A DNA stretch of 23,162 nucleotides from JBLHGN01 sp047616325 (GCA_047616325.1 JBLHGN010000020.1:1-23162), one strand, 5' to 3'. Counted from the stretch's first letter, positions 1-6,929 are shown. Notes: generated by a model from the sequence alone, not told the origin. Program-made: numbers and translations.

Positions 1-300
1 AACGTTGAGCTTTAACCTCCAGCTCACTATCGAGCGAAGATGGGTCTAAAAGTCCGAGTTGCTGGGCATCGCTGCCGTTTATTATTTGATCTATTCGTTC
101 GGCCAGAAGGTGCCACAACGTAGAATCGACATCAAAATGTTTCCGAGATTCAGCAAAGTTTTTTGTTTGACTTTTCCATCCACGCGAACACTTTCGACGA
201 GGCGATAGCTAAAGTAGCTGCCTCCGCTCTTTTTACTTTTTATGGGGTATTTTCGTATAAATATGGAGCAGGAGACTGCACTATTTTTTAGTGCTCGCAT
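1..300 (-). pseudogene. IS1634-type transposase, N-terminal fragment, frameshifted and cut by the window edge
   Basis: Read leftwards from an ATG at 298-300, the first ~50 residues include FIRKYPIKSKKSGGSYFSYR, then LVESVRVDGKVKQKTLLNLG. This pattern (short basic start, Y-x-L-V-E-S, then QKTLLNLG) is what I know from the N-terminus of IS1634-family (DDE, IS4-like) transposases. After LLNLG at about 142-147 the frame runs out, ending 91-93. A neighbouring frame continues the family pattern from 139 down to base 1: HFDVDSTLWHLLAERIDQII and on to LEVKAQR. The two frames differ by one missing base at about 139-142, so the gene is probably broken by a 1-bp deletion. Programmed frameshifting cannot be excluded, but I see no classic slippery heptamer. 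The rest of the gene, including the catalytic DDE residues, lies outside the window. Its 5' end faces the icd remnant, so this element may be what destroyed icd. Confidence 0.7.
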
Positions 301-387
301 AACGCTTTATTTTATGGCACCACACTCTAGCCCGAAAAATTAAGCCGTTGATTTTAAAGGTTTTATTTTTAATCTCAGGAAAAATAG

Positions 388-591
388 TTGGTTTTGGCGC
401 CTAAAAAGTCTTGCGCCACTGAAGCGGGGTTAAGGAATCTGGGTTGGGGTGAAGCGGCTGAGCTTATTGTCAATGGTGTCGAAGGGGCTATAACTGCGAA
501 AACGGTAACCTACGACTTCGAGCGTTTGATGGAGGGCGCTGAGCTTAAGTCGTGCTCTGAATTTGGTGACGAAATTATTAAGCACATGTAG
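388..591 (+). pseudogene. icd: C-terminal remnant of NADP-dependent isocitrate dehydrogenase
   Basis: About the last 55 codons match the C-terminus of dimeric NADP-isocitrate dehydrogenase (TCA cycle, isocitrate to 2-oxoglutarate). Visible pieces are LRNLGWGEAAELIVNG, GAITAKTVTYDFERLMEGA and the tail CSEFGDEIIKHM, which closely parallel the E. coli Icd C-terminus as I remember it. A full protein is ~416 residues. Here an in-frame TAG at 385-387 precedes the only candidate start (TTG 388), and the substrate and NADP sites are absent. The first ~13 residues no longer resemble the family, so the junction with foreign sequence lies around 390-430. The remnant sits exactly where intact icd is found next to cspD in Pseudomonas and keeps its own terminator. 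It is most simply a gene truncated by the transposase fragment to its left; it should have no activity. Confidence 0.85.
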
Positions 592-599
592 GTCTTTTG

Positions 600-639
600 A
601 AAAATAAAAACCCAGGAGTTTTCCTGGGTTTTTATTTTT
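600..639. terminator. Bidirectional intrinsic terminator between icd remnant and cspD
   Basis: Bases 600-617 and 622-639 form a perfect 18-bp inverted repeat with a 4-nt loop (618-621). The GC-rich core is CCCAGGA/TCCTGGG, flanked by A-rich and T-rich arms, so each strand reads as a hairpin followed by a T-run. It lies 9 nt after the icd stop and ~77 nt after the convergent cspD stop and can terminate both. Confidence 0.9.
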
Positions 640-716
640 GTATAAAAGATTATATTACTTATAACTCAACATGTTAAAGCTCTAAGTTAAAGTAAAATTG
701 GAGCGCTCAAAAGCGC

Positions 717-1025
717 TTACTGGATCTGTTCGAACTCTTCGAGCTCTTCGATACTTACTTCGGATGCCGCTTTAGTAGGCATTGCCTCGCTTGTCGTTTC
801 TTCAGCCTTGGCAGTATCCTCTGTAAGTGCTTTTATGTGGCAAGCGTGAAGGCCTTTTTCACCCGCTTCCACCTCAAAACTCACATTTTGCCCGGCTTTG
901 AGGGTGCGATAGCCTTGCATTTCAATGGATGAAAAATGGGCAAAAAGATCATCGCCACCATCACTTGGAAGTATGAAGCCAAACCCCTTGGTATTATTGA
1001 ACCATTTAACTGTTCCACTCGGCAT
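717..1025 (-). CDS. cspD: Cold-shock domain protein, CspD-like, with acidic C-terminal tail
   Basis: A 102-residue protein starting MPSGTVKWFN. The cold-shock domain spans residues 1-67, with RNP1 KGFGFI at 13-18 and RNP2 DLFAHF at 26-31, the nucleic-acid-binding motifs of the family. I chose the internal ATG at 1023-1025 over the longer ORF from 1061 because the family begins at this methionine and an AGGGGA ribosome site sits ~6 nt upstream. CspD inhibits DNA replication in E. coli stationary phase, and its place beside clpS/clpA is conserved in several gammaproteobacteria. Residues ~68-102 form an unusual acidic, Ala/Thr/Glu-rich tail ending EELEEFEQIQ, about 30 residues longer than E. coli CspD. 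It is divergent from clpS across a 233-bp AT-rich region and ends at the shared terminator. The cold-shock fold is certain; the CspD role is inferred from position. Confidence 0.93.
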   Translation of the reverse strand: MPSGTVKWFNNTKGFGFILPSDGGDDLFAHFSSIEMQGYRTLKAGQNVSFEVEAGEKGLHACHIKALTEDTAKAEETTSEAMPTKAASEVSIEELEEFEQIQ

Positions 1026-1213
1026 TGCAATTCCCCTTTTTTTCGTGAATTCCGACCTCATATAAGCATGACGAAAGACATTCTCGAGTCGATTATTGTT
1101 ATTGAAAATCTGCTAAAATCGTGACTGCACACTTTGTATACAATCTGGCGGTTTTTGTCAAGTTGGCGTTTTAAGCGCTCAATTGATTAAGGTCTTAAAT
1201 ATCAAAAGGTTTG

Positions 1214-1219
1214 TATAAT
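1214..1219 (+). promoter_or_regulatory. Likely -10 box for clpS
   Basis: A perfect TATAAT lies 40 nt before the clpS start codon in AT-rich sequence. No convincing -35 hexamer is seen at 16-18 nt spacing, so an activator or an alternative sigma factor may be involved. Confidence 0.45.
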
Positions 1220-1258
1220 TAACATCTCTATAACGTTTTCTGTAGGATCGACCAATCG

Positions 1259-1633
1259 ATGGGTAATCTTGAAAAACATAGGCTAACATTAAGTAAAGAT
1301 GACGAAGGTGATTCGTTCGAGGGTGGCGGTAGCCTTGCAGTTCAGGAAGGAAAACCTAAACTCAAGCGGCCTTCTCTTTATAAGGTGGTCTTGCTCAACG
1401 ATGACTATACCCCGATGGAGTTTGTCATAGTTGTTTTAGAACGTTTTTTCAGTATGGACAGGGAGAAGGCAACGCGTATTATGCTGACGGTTCATACTGA
1501 AGGGCGCGCAGTTTGCGGAGTATTTTCCCGCGATCTTGCAGAAACTAAAGCGGCTCAGGTGAACCAGTTTTCACATGAAAACGAACACCCTTTAATGTGT
1601 GAAATTGAAGCTTCTGAAGATGGTAACGAATAA
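1259..1633 (+). CDS. clpS: ClpS, ClpAP N-degron adaptor
   Basis: A 124-residue cytosolic adaptor that binds proteins with bulky N-terminal residues (Leu, Phe, Trp, Tyr) and hands them to ClpAP. Residues 1-38 are a flexible polar arm and ~39-120 the ClpS core. The N-degron pocket is intact by comparison with E. coli ClpS: N47 and D48 in LLNDDYTPM and H79 in TVHTEG contact the alpha-amino group, and M53, M75 and V78 line the hydrophobic pocket. The start ATG at 1259 has TAGGA ~11 nt upstream. It lies upstream of clpA on the same strand, with a 40-codon ORF between. The leucylating enzymes Bpt and Aat are encoded ~3 kb away, so marking and reading of the same degron are clustered. Confidence 0.97.
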   Translation: MGNLEKHRLTLSKDDEGDSFEGGGSLAVQEGKPKLKRPSLYKVVLLNDDYTPMEFVIVVLERFFSMDREKATRIMLTVHTEGRAVCGVFSRDLAETKAAQVNQFSHENEHPLMCEIEASEDGNE

Positions 1634-1655
1634 GAAAAAGTAAGGTCGAAGGTGA

Positions 1656-1778
1656 ATGTGGCAAATTTTTATTGGTAAAACAACTCACAATGGAGATTTG
1701 AAACTAGTATTAGGGCATGGGTATGGTGCAATTGACCAGAATCAGGCGAAAAGCTGGCTCGAGTTGATTGATTATTAA
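1656..1778 (+). CDS. Candidate 40-residue small protein between clpS and clpA
   Basis: I do not recognise this ORF. It starts ATG at 1656, 22 nt after the clpS stop, with TAAGG ~10 nt upstream and AAGGTG closer in, and ends TAA at 1776-1778, 22 nt before clpA. The product begins MWQIFIGKTTHNG and ends WLELIDY. It is soluble-looking, with no signal peptide, no membrane span and no cysteine. The even placement in the clpS-clpA gap and the usable ribosome site argue for a real gene. The short length, and the ease with which a 40-codon ORF arises by chance, argue against. The reading frame is seen directly; that it is expressed is inference. Confidence 0.4.
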   Translation: MWQIFIGKTTHNGDLKLVLGHGYGAIDQNQAKSWLELIDY

Positions 1779-1800
1779 ACGAATGTGGGCGTGAACTGGA

Positions 1801-4065
1801 ATGTTAAGTAAAGAGCTTGAGTCGACACTAAATACGGCTTTTAAGGGGGCGAGGTCCAAGCGTCATGAATTTATGACGGTTGAACATTTGCTATTGGCAT
1901 TGGTCGATAATGATTCGGCCGCAGGTGTGCTAAAAGCCTGCGGCACAGATTTGAGTCTTCTGCGTGAAGACCTTTCGGAATTTGTCGATTCTACTACGCC
2001 ATTGATCCCTGAAGATGACGAGGGACGCGATACCCAGCCTACGCTAGGTTTTCAGAGAGTGCTGCAAAGGGCCGTGTTCCATGTGCAGTCTTCAGGTAAG
2101 AATGAGGTTACCGGTGCCAACGTGTTGGTGGCAATCTTCAGCGAGCAAGAGAGTCAGGCGGTTTACTACCTCAAAAAGCAAAGTGTAGCGCGCATCGATG
2201 TGGTCAACTTCATTACTCACGGCATTTCAAAGGTGTCGGGTTCTGCGAGTCATAGCGAACAAAATGAGCAGCACGAGGAAGACCAAGCCTTGGGCACAGG
2301 TGAAGGCGCCCAACAAAATCCGCTGGACTCATTTTCCACCAACCTGAACGAACAGGCAGTGCTGGGTCGTATTGATCCACTGGTGGGTCGCGACAGTGAG
2401 GTGGAGCGCGTTATTCAGGTGTTGGCGCGTCGTCGTAAAAATAATCCCTTACTTGTGGGCGAGAGCGGCGTGGGTAAAACGGCCATAGCCGAAGGTTTGG
2501 CGAAGAAAATTGTCGACGGTGAGGTGCCTGCGATACTTGCCAATAGTACGGTTTATTCTCTGGATTTGGGTTCTCTGTTGGCTGGCACAAAATATCGAGG
2601 TGATTTTGAAAAGCGCTTTAAGGGCCTTTTGGCTGAGCTGAAAAAGCGCGATAACGCCGTATTATTTATCGATGAGATTCATACCATTATTGGTGCCGGA
2701 GCTGCATCTGGCGGTGTTATGGACGCCTCGAATCTTCTCAAGCCACTATTGACTTCGGGCGATTTACGCTGCATAGGTTCCACCACGTTCCAAGAATATA
2801 GGGGCATTTTTGACAAAGATCGCGCACTTTCGCGACGCTTTCAAAAAATAGATGTAGACGAGCCCTCGGTTGATGACACCTACAAAATTTTGAAAGGCTT
2901 GAAGTCTCGCTTTGAAAAACACCACAACCTTAGGTACACCGACCCGGCGCTTAAAGCCGCAGCGGAGCTGGCAGGTAAATACATCAGTGATAGATTTATG
3001 CCCGACAAGGCCATCGACGTGATTGATGAGGCGGGTGCCTATCAACAGTTACAGCCTGAGTACAAGCGTAAAAAGCAAATTGGCGTTCGCGATATTGAAG
3101 AGATCGTAGCAAAAATCGCAAGGGTGCCCGCCAAAACGGTTTCCTCGTCCGACAAAGACCTGCTCGCTAAGCTTGAAGAAAACCTCTGTATGACGGTGTT
3201 TGGTCAGGACAAGGCCGTTGATGCTATCGCTTCTGCGATAAAGTTATCTCGTGCTGGTCTCACCAATCACGAAAAACCCATTGGCTCATTTTTGTTTTCC
3301 GGTCCAACGGGCGTTGGTAAAACTGAGCTCTGCCGACAGCTGGCAAAGGCCATGGGCATGGAGTTACAACGTTTTGATATGTCAGAGTATATGGAACGCC
3401 ACACGGTATCGCGGCTTATCGGTGCTCCGCCCGGATATGTTGGCTTTGATCAGGGTGGGTTGCTAACCGAAGCGGTTACCAAGCAACCTCATTGTGTTGT
3501 GCTGCTGGATGAGATAGAAAAGGCGCACCCCGATGTATTTAATCTGCTCTTGCAGGTTATGGATCACGGTTCGTTAACCGATAATAATGGAAGAACGGCA
3601 GATTTTAGAAACGTTGTATTAATAATGACTACCAATGCCGGTGCCGAAACCATGAGCAGGGCTTCAATTGGTTTCACCAAACAAGACCACTCCACCGATG
3701 GCATGGAGGCCATTAAAAAGGTGTTTACACCGGAATTTAGAAATCGACTCGACGATATTATTCAATTCGGTAGTTTGTCGCTAGACGTCATTAGAACCGT
3801 TGTTGATAAGTTCTTGATGGAGCTGCAAGGTCAGCTGGACGACAAGAAAATCACCATGGATATTACCGATGCAGCCCGAGAGTGGTTAGCCGTAAATGGC
3901 TATGATGAAAAAATGGGGGCACGCCCAATGGCCCGCATTATTCAGGAGAAAATCAAAAAGCCATTGGCCGAGTTGGTACTCTTTGGAATGCTTGCAGAGA
4001 AGGGCGGTACTGTTGTGATTGGTGTTAAAGACGATGAAATAGTTATCACACCAGAAGCGGCTTAG
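1801..4065 (+). CDS. clpA: ClpA, ATPase subunit of the ClpAP protease
   Basis: A 754-residue AAA+ unfoldase that feeds substrates into ClpP. The N-domain (residues ~1-145, starting MLSKELESTLNTAF) docks ClpS, followed by a Gln/Glu-rich linker (~146-165). The first ATPase module (D1) has Walker A GESGVGKT at 220-227 and Walker B FIDE ending at D291-E292. The second (D2) has Walker A GPTGVGKT at 501-508 and Walker B with D570-E571. The ClpP-docking loop reads IGF (623-625); E. coli ClpA has IGL and ClpX has IGF. The C-terminal small domain contains GARPMARIIQ. The ribosome site is weak, but the start matches the family exactly. ClpP is not encoded here. Length is normal for the family. The last codons form the stem of its own terminator. 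Confidence 0.98.
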   Translation: MLSKELESTLNTAFKGARSKRHEFMTVEHLLLALVDNDSAAGVLKACGTDLSLLREDLSEFVDSTTPLIPEDDEGRDTQPTLGFQRVLQRAVFHVQSSGKNEVTGANVLVAIFSEQESQAVYYLKKQSVARIDVVNFITHGISKVSGSASHSEQNEQHEEDQALGTGEGAQQNPLDSFSTNLNEQAVLGRIDPLVGRDSEVERVIQVLARRRKNNPLLVGESGVGKTAIAEGLAKKIVDGEVPAILANSTVYSLDLGSLLAGTKYRGDFEKRFKGLLAELKKRDNAVLFIDEIHTIIGAGAASGGVMDASNLLKPLLTSGDLRCIGSTTFQEYRGIFDKDRALSRRFQKIDVDEPSVDDTYKILKGLKSRFEKHHNLRYTDPALKAAAELAGKYISDRFMPDKAIDVIDEAGAYQQLQPEYKRKKQIGVRDIEEIVAKIARVPAKTVSSSDKDLLAKLEENLCMTVFGQDKAVDAIASAIKLSRAGLTNHEKPIGSFLFSGPTGVGKTELCRQLAKAMGMELQRFDMSEYMERHTVSRLIGAPPGYVGFDQGGLLTEAVTKQPHCVVLLDEIEKAHPDVFNLLLQVMDHGSLTDNNGRTADFRNVVLIMTTNAGAETMSRASIGFTKQDHSTDGMEAIKKVFTPEFRNRLDDIIQFGSLSLDVIRTVVDKFLMELQGQLDDKKITMDITDAAREWLAVNGYDEKMGARPMARIIQEKIKKPLAELVLFGMLAEKGGTVVIGVKDDEIVITPEAA

Positions 4066-4076
4066 GCCGCTTTTTT
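4055..4076 (+). terminator. Intrinsic terminator containing the clpA stop codon
   Basis: AAGCGGC (4055-4061) pairs with GCCGCTT (4066-4072) around the loop TTAG, followed by a T-run to 4076. The clpA stop TAG (4063-4065) lies in the loop, so coding sequence and terminator overlap. On the - strand the hairpin lacks a T-run, so it should not serve infA. Confidence 0.8.
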
Positions 4077-4077
4077 G

Positions 4078-4296
4078 CTAGCGAGCGCGGTAAGTGATTC
4101 TACCCTTACTTAAGTCGTAGGGCGTCATTTCTACCTTCACTTTGTCACCCGTGAGAATTCGGATATAGTTTTTGCGCATTTTGCCAGAAATGTGCGCGGT
4201 AACTACGTGGCCATTTTCCAGTTTTACGCGGAATGTGGTGTTAGGGAGAGTGTCGATTACTTCACCTTCCATTTCAAAATTGTCTTCTTTTGCCAT
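4078..4296 (-). CDS. infA: Translation initiation factor IF-1
   Basis: A 72-residue S1/OB-fold protein that binds the 30S A site during initiation. The start MAKEDNFEMEG (ATG at 4294-4296) is the family start; an extra three codons upstream are not needed. The sequence follows the near-invariant IF-1 pattern: TLPNTTFRVKLENGHVV, AHISGKMRKNYIRI, LTGDKVKVEMTPYDLSKGRI. It is convergent with clpA, with only 12 nt between the two stops. A 113-nt gap separates it from bpt upstream, so it may have its own promoter, though I see no clear -35/-10 pair. No tRNA-Ser is present in that gap, unlike the serW arrangement near infA in E. coli. Confidence 0.98.
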   Translation of the reverse strand: MAKEDNFEMEGEVIDTLPNTTFRVKLENGHVVTAHISGKMRKNYIRILTGDKVKVEMTPYDLSKGRITYRAR

Positions 4297-4409
4297 TCGG
4301 CACAAACCTCGGGTATGTCTTTGTTTAGGGGGTTGATTTTGAAAGGCGGCAATTTTGCCTTAAATATGATGTAAAGCCAAGGACTGATGGTTAATTCTTC
4401 GGTAAACCT

Positions 4410-5135
4410 TCATATTTGACCGCTGAAATCCGAAACGGTTATCCAGCTATTCTGAATTAGCACCTGAAATGGGCGATAATCCACTTTGTAGTTCATTTTT
4501 TGACACTTTTTAATCCAGTAACCTAAATACACATAGGGAAGATTCAGTTCGTGGGCCCACTGTATATGAAACAAAATATTAAATACCCCAAGACTTCGTT
4601 TGCTTAGTTCGGGATCGAAAAAGGTGTATATAGCCGATACGCCGCTTTCAAGAACGTCTGCAACAGCGACCCCGATAAGTTGACCTTGCAGGCGGTACTC
4701 AATATAGCGGGTAATGCCCCACTCGCTGGTCAAAAAGTCTCGATACTGATTTCTGTTGGCAGGGTACATATCGCCGTCGGTGTGGCGAGCGGCAATGTAA
4801 CGCTCATAAAGAGTATAGTGTTCATCCGTGTCAATGGAGTCTAAGCTTTCAATGGCCAAATCACTATTGCGTTTTAAGCAGCGTTTTTGTGCACGTGTGG
4901 GCTTAAATGTACCCACGGGGATGCGAATTGGAATACATGCCTGGCACGATTGGCACTTGGGGCGATACACGTGGCTACCGCTTCTTCGAAAGCCAAACTC
5001 TGATAATTCGCTATAAATTTCACCTGTCATACCAAATTCTGGATCTACAAAAATCGTAGTGGCTTCGTGGTCATCCAGGTAGCTGCACGCATGCGGTTTA
5101 GTCGCATACAATTTTATGTTGGATAAATCAGTCAA
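4410..5135 (-). CDS. bpt: Bpt, aspartate/glutamate leucyltransferase
   Basis: A 241-residue transferase of the bacterial ATE1-like family that moves Leu from Leu-tRNA onto proteins with N-terminal Asp or Glu, creating a primary N-degron for ClpS. Visible family marks are TDLSNIKLYATKPHACSYL at the N-terminus, FGFRRSG, the cysteine group C61-x2-C64-x2-C67 in YRPKCQSCQAC, RHTDGDMYP, and GYWIKKCQKMNYK near the C-terminus. No ATG fits the family start. The likely start is TTG at 5133-5135, giving MTDLSNIK, with AGGAG (5143-5147) exactly 7 nt upstream. A longer ORF from 5198 has a non-homologous leader and lies inside aat. The gene overlaps the end of aat by 8 nt, suggesting translational coupling. 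Function follows from family knowledge and the clpS/clpA/aat context. Confidence 0.95.
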   Translation of the reverse strand: MTDLSNIKLYATKPHACSYLDDHEATTIFVDPEFGMTGEIYSELSEFGFRRSGSHVYRPKCQSCQACIPIRIPVGTFKPTRAQKRCLKRNSDLAIESLDSIDTDEHYTLYERYIAARHTDGDMYPANRNQYRDFLTSEWGITRYIEYRLQGQLIGVAVADVLESGVSAIYTFFDPELSKRSLGVFNILFHIQWAHELNLPYVYLGYWIKKCQKMNYKVDYRPFQVLIQNSWITVSDFSGQI

Positions 5136-5847
5136 ACCCAAACTCCTGTGGCGACCAGCTGGCGCTCCAATCGGTCGTGCCTTTTTGCTGAACGGCAATA
5201 TTTAATAATACTTCAAATCTTTCTCTGGAAACTTCTTGCGCCCCAAACGATTGTAGGTAGTCGGTATGTATTTGGCAGTCGATAAGTTCATAGTTCCACA
5301 AGCTAAGCTGTTTTGCTAGGTATGAAAATGCAATTTTAGACGCACCAGACACCTGACTAAACATCGATTCACCGAAAAAAACCTTACCAATACTCACACC
5401 GTACAAGCCGCCCACTAAAATTCCATTTTGCCGTGTCTCTATGGAGTGAGCTAAGCCCATATGGTGAAGTCGTGTATAAGAGCGGATAATTTCATCGCTT
5501 ATCCATGTGCCTACTTCTCCGTTGCGGTTGATTTTCGAACAGCGTTCAATTACCTCCTCGAAGCATTGATCTACCGTTATATTAAATTGGTTTTTGCGCA
5601 GCTGCTTGCGAAGCGTGCGGCCGAAGTGCACTTCGCTGGGTATGATGATCATGCGGGGAGAGGGTGACCACCAAAGATAAGGTTGGTTATCGCTAAACCA
5701 GGGGAAGATACCTCTATTGTAGGCTTCTATCAAACGCTCGCAGGAGAGGTCTCCCCCAACGGCTAACAAGCCGTTGGGGTCTTCGAGTGCCAGTGACGTG
5801 GGAGGAAAGGCTAGCGAATTTTCGTCTAGCCACGTCAATCTGCTCAT
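5128..5847 (-). CDS. aat: Aat, leucyl/phenylalanyl-tRNA-protein transferase
   Basis: A 239-residue cytosolic enzyme that adds Leu or Phe to proteins with N-terminal Lys or Arg, making them ClpS/ClpAP substrates. Family marks in order: AFPPTSLALEDPNGLLAVGG, AYNRGIFPWF, the LWWSPSPRM block, GTWISDEIIRSYTRLHHMG, AHSIE, GGLYGVSIGKVFFGESMFS and LIDCQ. Length is normal for the family (E. coli ~234). The ATG start at 5845-5847 lies 14 nt after the trxB stop. The ribosome site is weak, so translation may depend on trxB coupling. Its stop (5128-5130) lies inside the beginning of bpt. With Bpt, clpS and clpA it completes a local N-degron pathway set. Confidence 0.97.
   Translation of the reverse strand: MSRLTWLDENSLAFPPTSLALEDPNGLLAVGGDLSCERLIEAYNRGIFPWFSDNQPYLWWSPSPRMIIIPSEVHFGRTLRKQLRKNQFNITVDQCFEEVIERCSKINRNGEVGTWISDEIIRSYTRLHHMGLAHSIETRQNGILVGGLYGVSIGKVFFGESMFSQVSGASKIAFSYLAKQLSLWNYELIDCQIHTDYLQSFGAQEVSRERFEVLLNIAVQQKGTTDWSASWSPQEFGFD
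5143..5147 (-). promoter_or_regulatory. Ribosome binding site that fixes the TTG start of bpt
   Basis: AGGAG on the - strand lies inside the 3' end of aat, 7 nt before TTG at 5133-5135. This optimal spacing supports the non-ATG start over the in-frame ATG 63 nt further upstream. Confidence 0.7.
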
Positions 5848-5861
5848 GTTGGCAACAAGTT

Positions 5862-6806
5862 CTAATTATCCAAAAACTTTTCGGCATCCAATGCAGCCAT
5901 ACAGCCGGAGCCAGCCGAAGTAACCGCTTGGCGGTAGATGTGGTCTGCCACATCTCCGGCTGCGAATACACCTTCTGCACTCGTGCATGTAGCGCCACCT
6001 TCAAGTCCGCTTTTTATTTTGATGTAGCCGTTATGCATGTCGAGTTGGCCCTCAAATATATCGGTATTGGGTTTGTGGCCAATGGCGATAAATACCCCGT
6101 TAACATCAATATCTTGAGTTGAGTCATCTATGCTAGAGCGCAAGCGAGCACCGTTTACTCCGCTTTCATCACCTAGCACTTCATCCAGATTTTGATTCCA
6201 TAGTATGGTGACGTTGCCGTTTTTTTGCTTTTCGAATAAACGTGCCTGGAGTATTTTTTCAGAGCGCAAACTGTCTCGACGGTGTATCAAGACCACTTCT
6301 TTACAAATATTTGATAAGTATAATGCCTCTTCAACCGCCGTATTGCCCCCGCCGATAACAGCCACTTTTTGGTCGCGATAAAAAAATCCATCACAGGTAG
6401 CGCAGGCACTAACCCCTTTACCCATAAACGTTTGTTCGGAGGGCAAACCAAGGTATTGGGCAGAGGCGCCGGTAGAAATGATTAAGGCGTCACAGGTATA
6501 CGTTTCATTGCCCGTTAGGGTGAAGGGCCGTTCGGATAGATGCACTTCATGGATATGGTCAAAGATGACTTCTGTGTCAAAACGTTCTGCGTGTTGCTGC
6601 ATTTGCACCATCAAGTCCGGGCCTTGAAGTTCGTGAATGCCACCAGGCCAATTTTCGACTTCGGTGGTGGTGGTAAGCTGTCCACCCTGCTGCATGCCGG
6701 TAATAACTACAGGCTTTAGATTTGCTCGTGCCGCGTATATCGCCGCTGTGTAACCCGCGGGGCCTGAACCCAATATTATAAGAGGGTGATGCTTAGCGTC
6801 GCTCAT
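5862..6806 (-). CDS. trxB: Thioredoxin reductase
   Basis: A 314-residue flavoenzyme that uses NADPH to reduce thioredoxin in the cytosol. The FAD-binding loop GSGPAG is at 13-18, the redox pair in ACATCDG has C135 and C138, the NADPH loop GGGNTA is at 152-157, and the C-terminal FAD contact GVFAAGDVAD is conserved. This is the low-molecular-weight bacterial type; length is normal. The start MSDAKHHPLIILG has AGGA ~11 nt upstream. It is first in the - strand run trxB-aat-bpt, driven by a recognisable sigma-70 promoter at 6901-6929, and divergent from ftsK. The E. coli locus has lrp between trxB and ftsK; here that space (503 bp) has no gene. Confidence 0.97.
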   Translation of the reverse strand: MSDAKHHPLIILGSGPAGYTAAIYAARANLKPVVITGMQQGGQLTTTTEVENWPGGIHELQGPDLMVQMQQHAERFDTEVIFDHIHEVHLSERPFTLTGNETYTCDALIISTGASAQYLGLPSEQTFMGKGVSACATCDGFFYRDQKVAVIGGGNTAVEEALYLSNICKEVVLIHRRDSLRSEKILQARLFEKQKNGNVTILWNQNLDEVLGDESGVNGARLRSSIDDSTQDIDVNGVFIAIGHKPNTDIFEGQLDMHNGYIKIKSGLEGGATCTSAEGVFAAGDVADHIYRQAVTSAGSGCMAALDAEKFLDN

Positions 6807-6900
6807 AGTTACTTTGATCCTGTTGGTTGAATTTATTGTTTGGTGAATAGCTGGCTTAGGTGTTTGGACTAACGGCTGTTGCTTCAGAGATTAGATCCGC

Positions 6901-6929
6901 TGTATAGCCAATAAAACTGCGTTTTTCAA
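6901..6929 (-). promoter_or_regulatory. Sigma-70-like promoter for trxB-aat-bpt
   Basis: On the - strand, TTGAAA (6924-6929) and TATACA (6901-6906) are separated by exactly 17 nt. Each hexamer differs from consensus at one or two positions. The 5' leader to the trxB ATG would be ~90 nt. Confidence 0.6.

Noticed and set aside
936..1124. 62-residue + strand ORF across cspD
   Set aside because: It is antisense to the cold-shock domain and has no family resemblance.
4297..4409. tRNA gene between infA and bpt
   Set aside because: No acceptor stem, T-loop or anticodon arm pattern; only a short GGCAA/TTGCC palindrome is visible.
5714..6122. Overlapping ORFs on both strands at the trxB/aat junction (5714-6004 - and 5787-6122 +)
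   Set aside because: They are shadows of trxB and aat, whose frames match well-known families over their full length.
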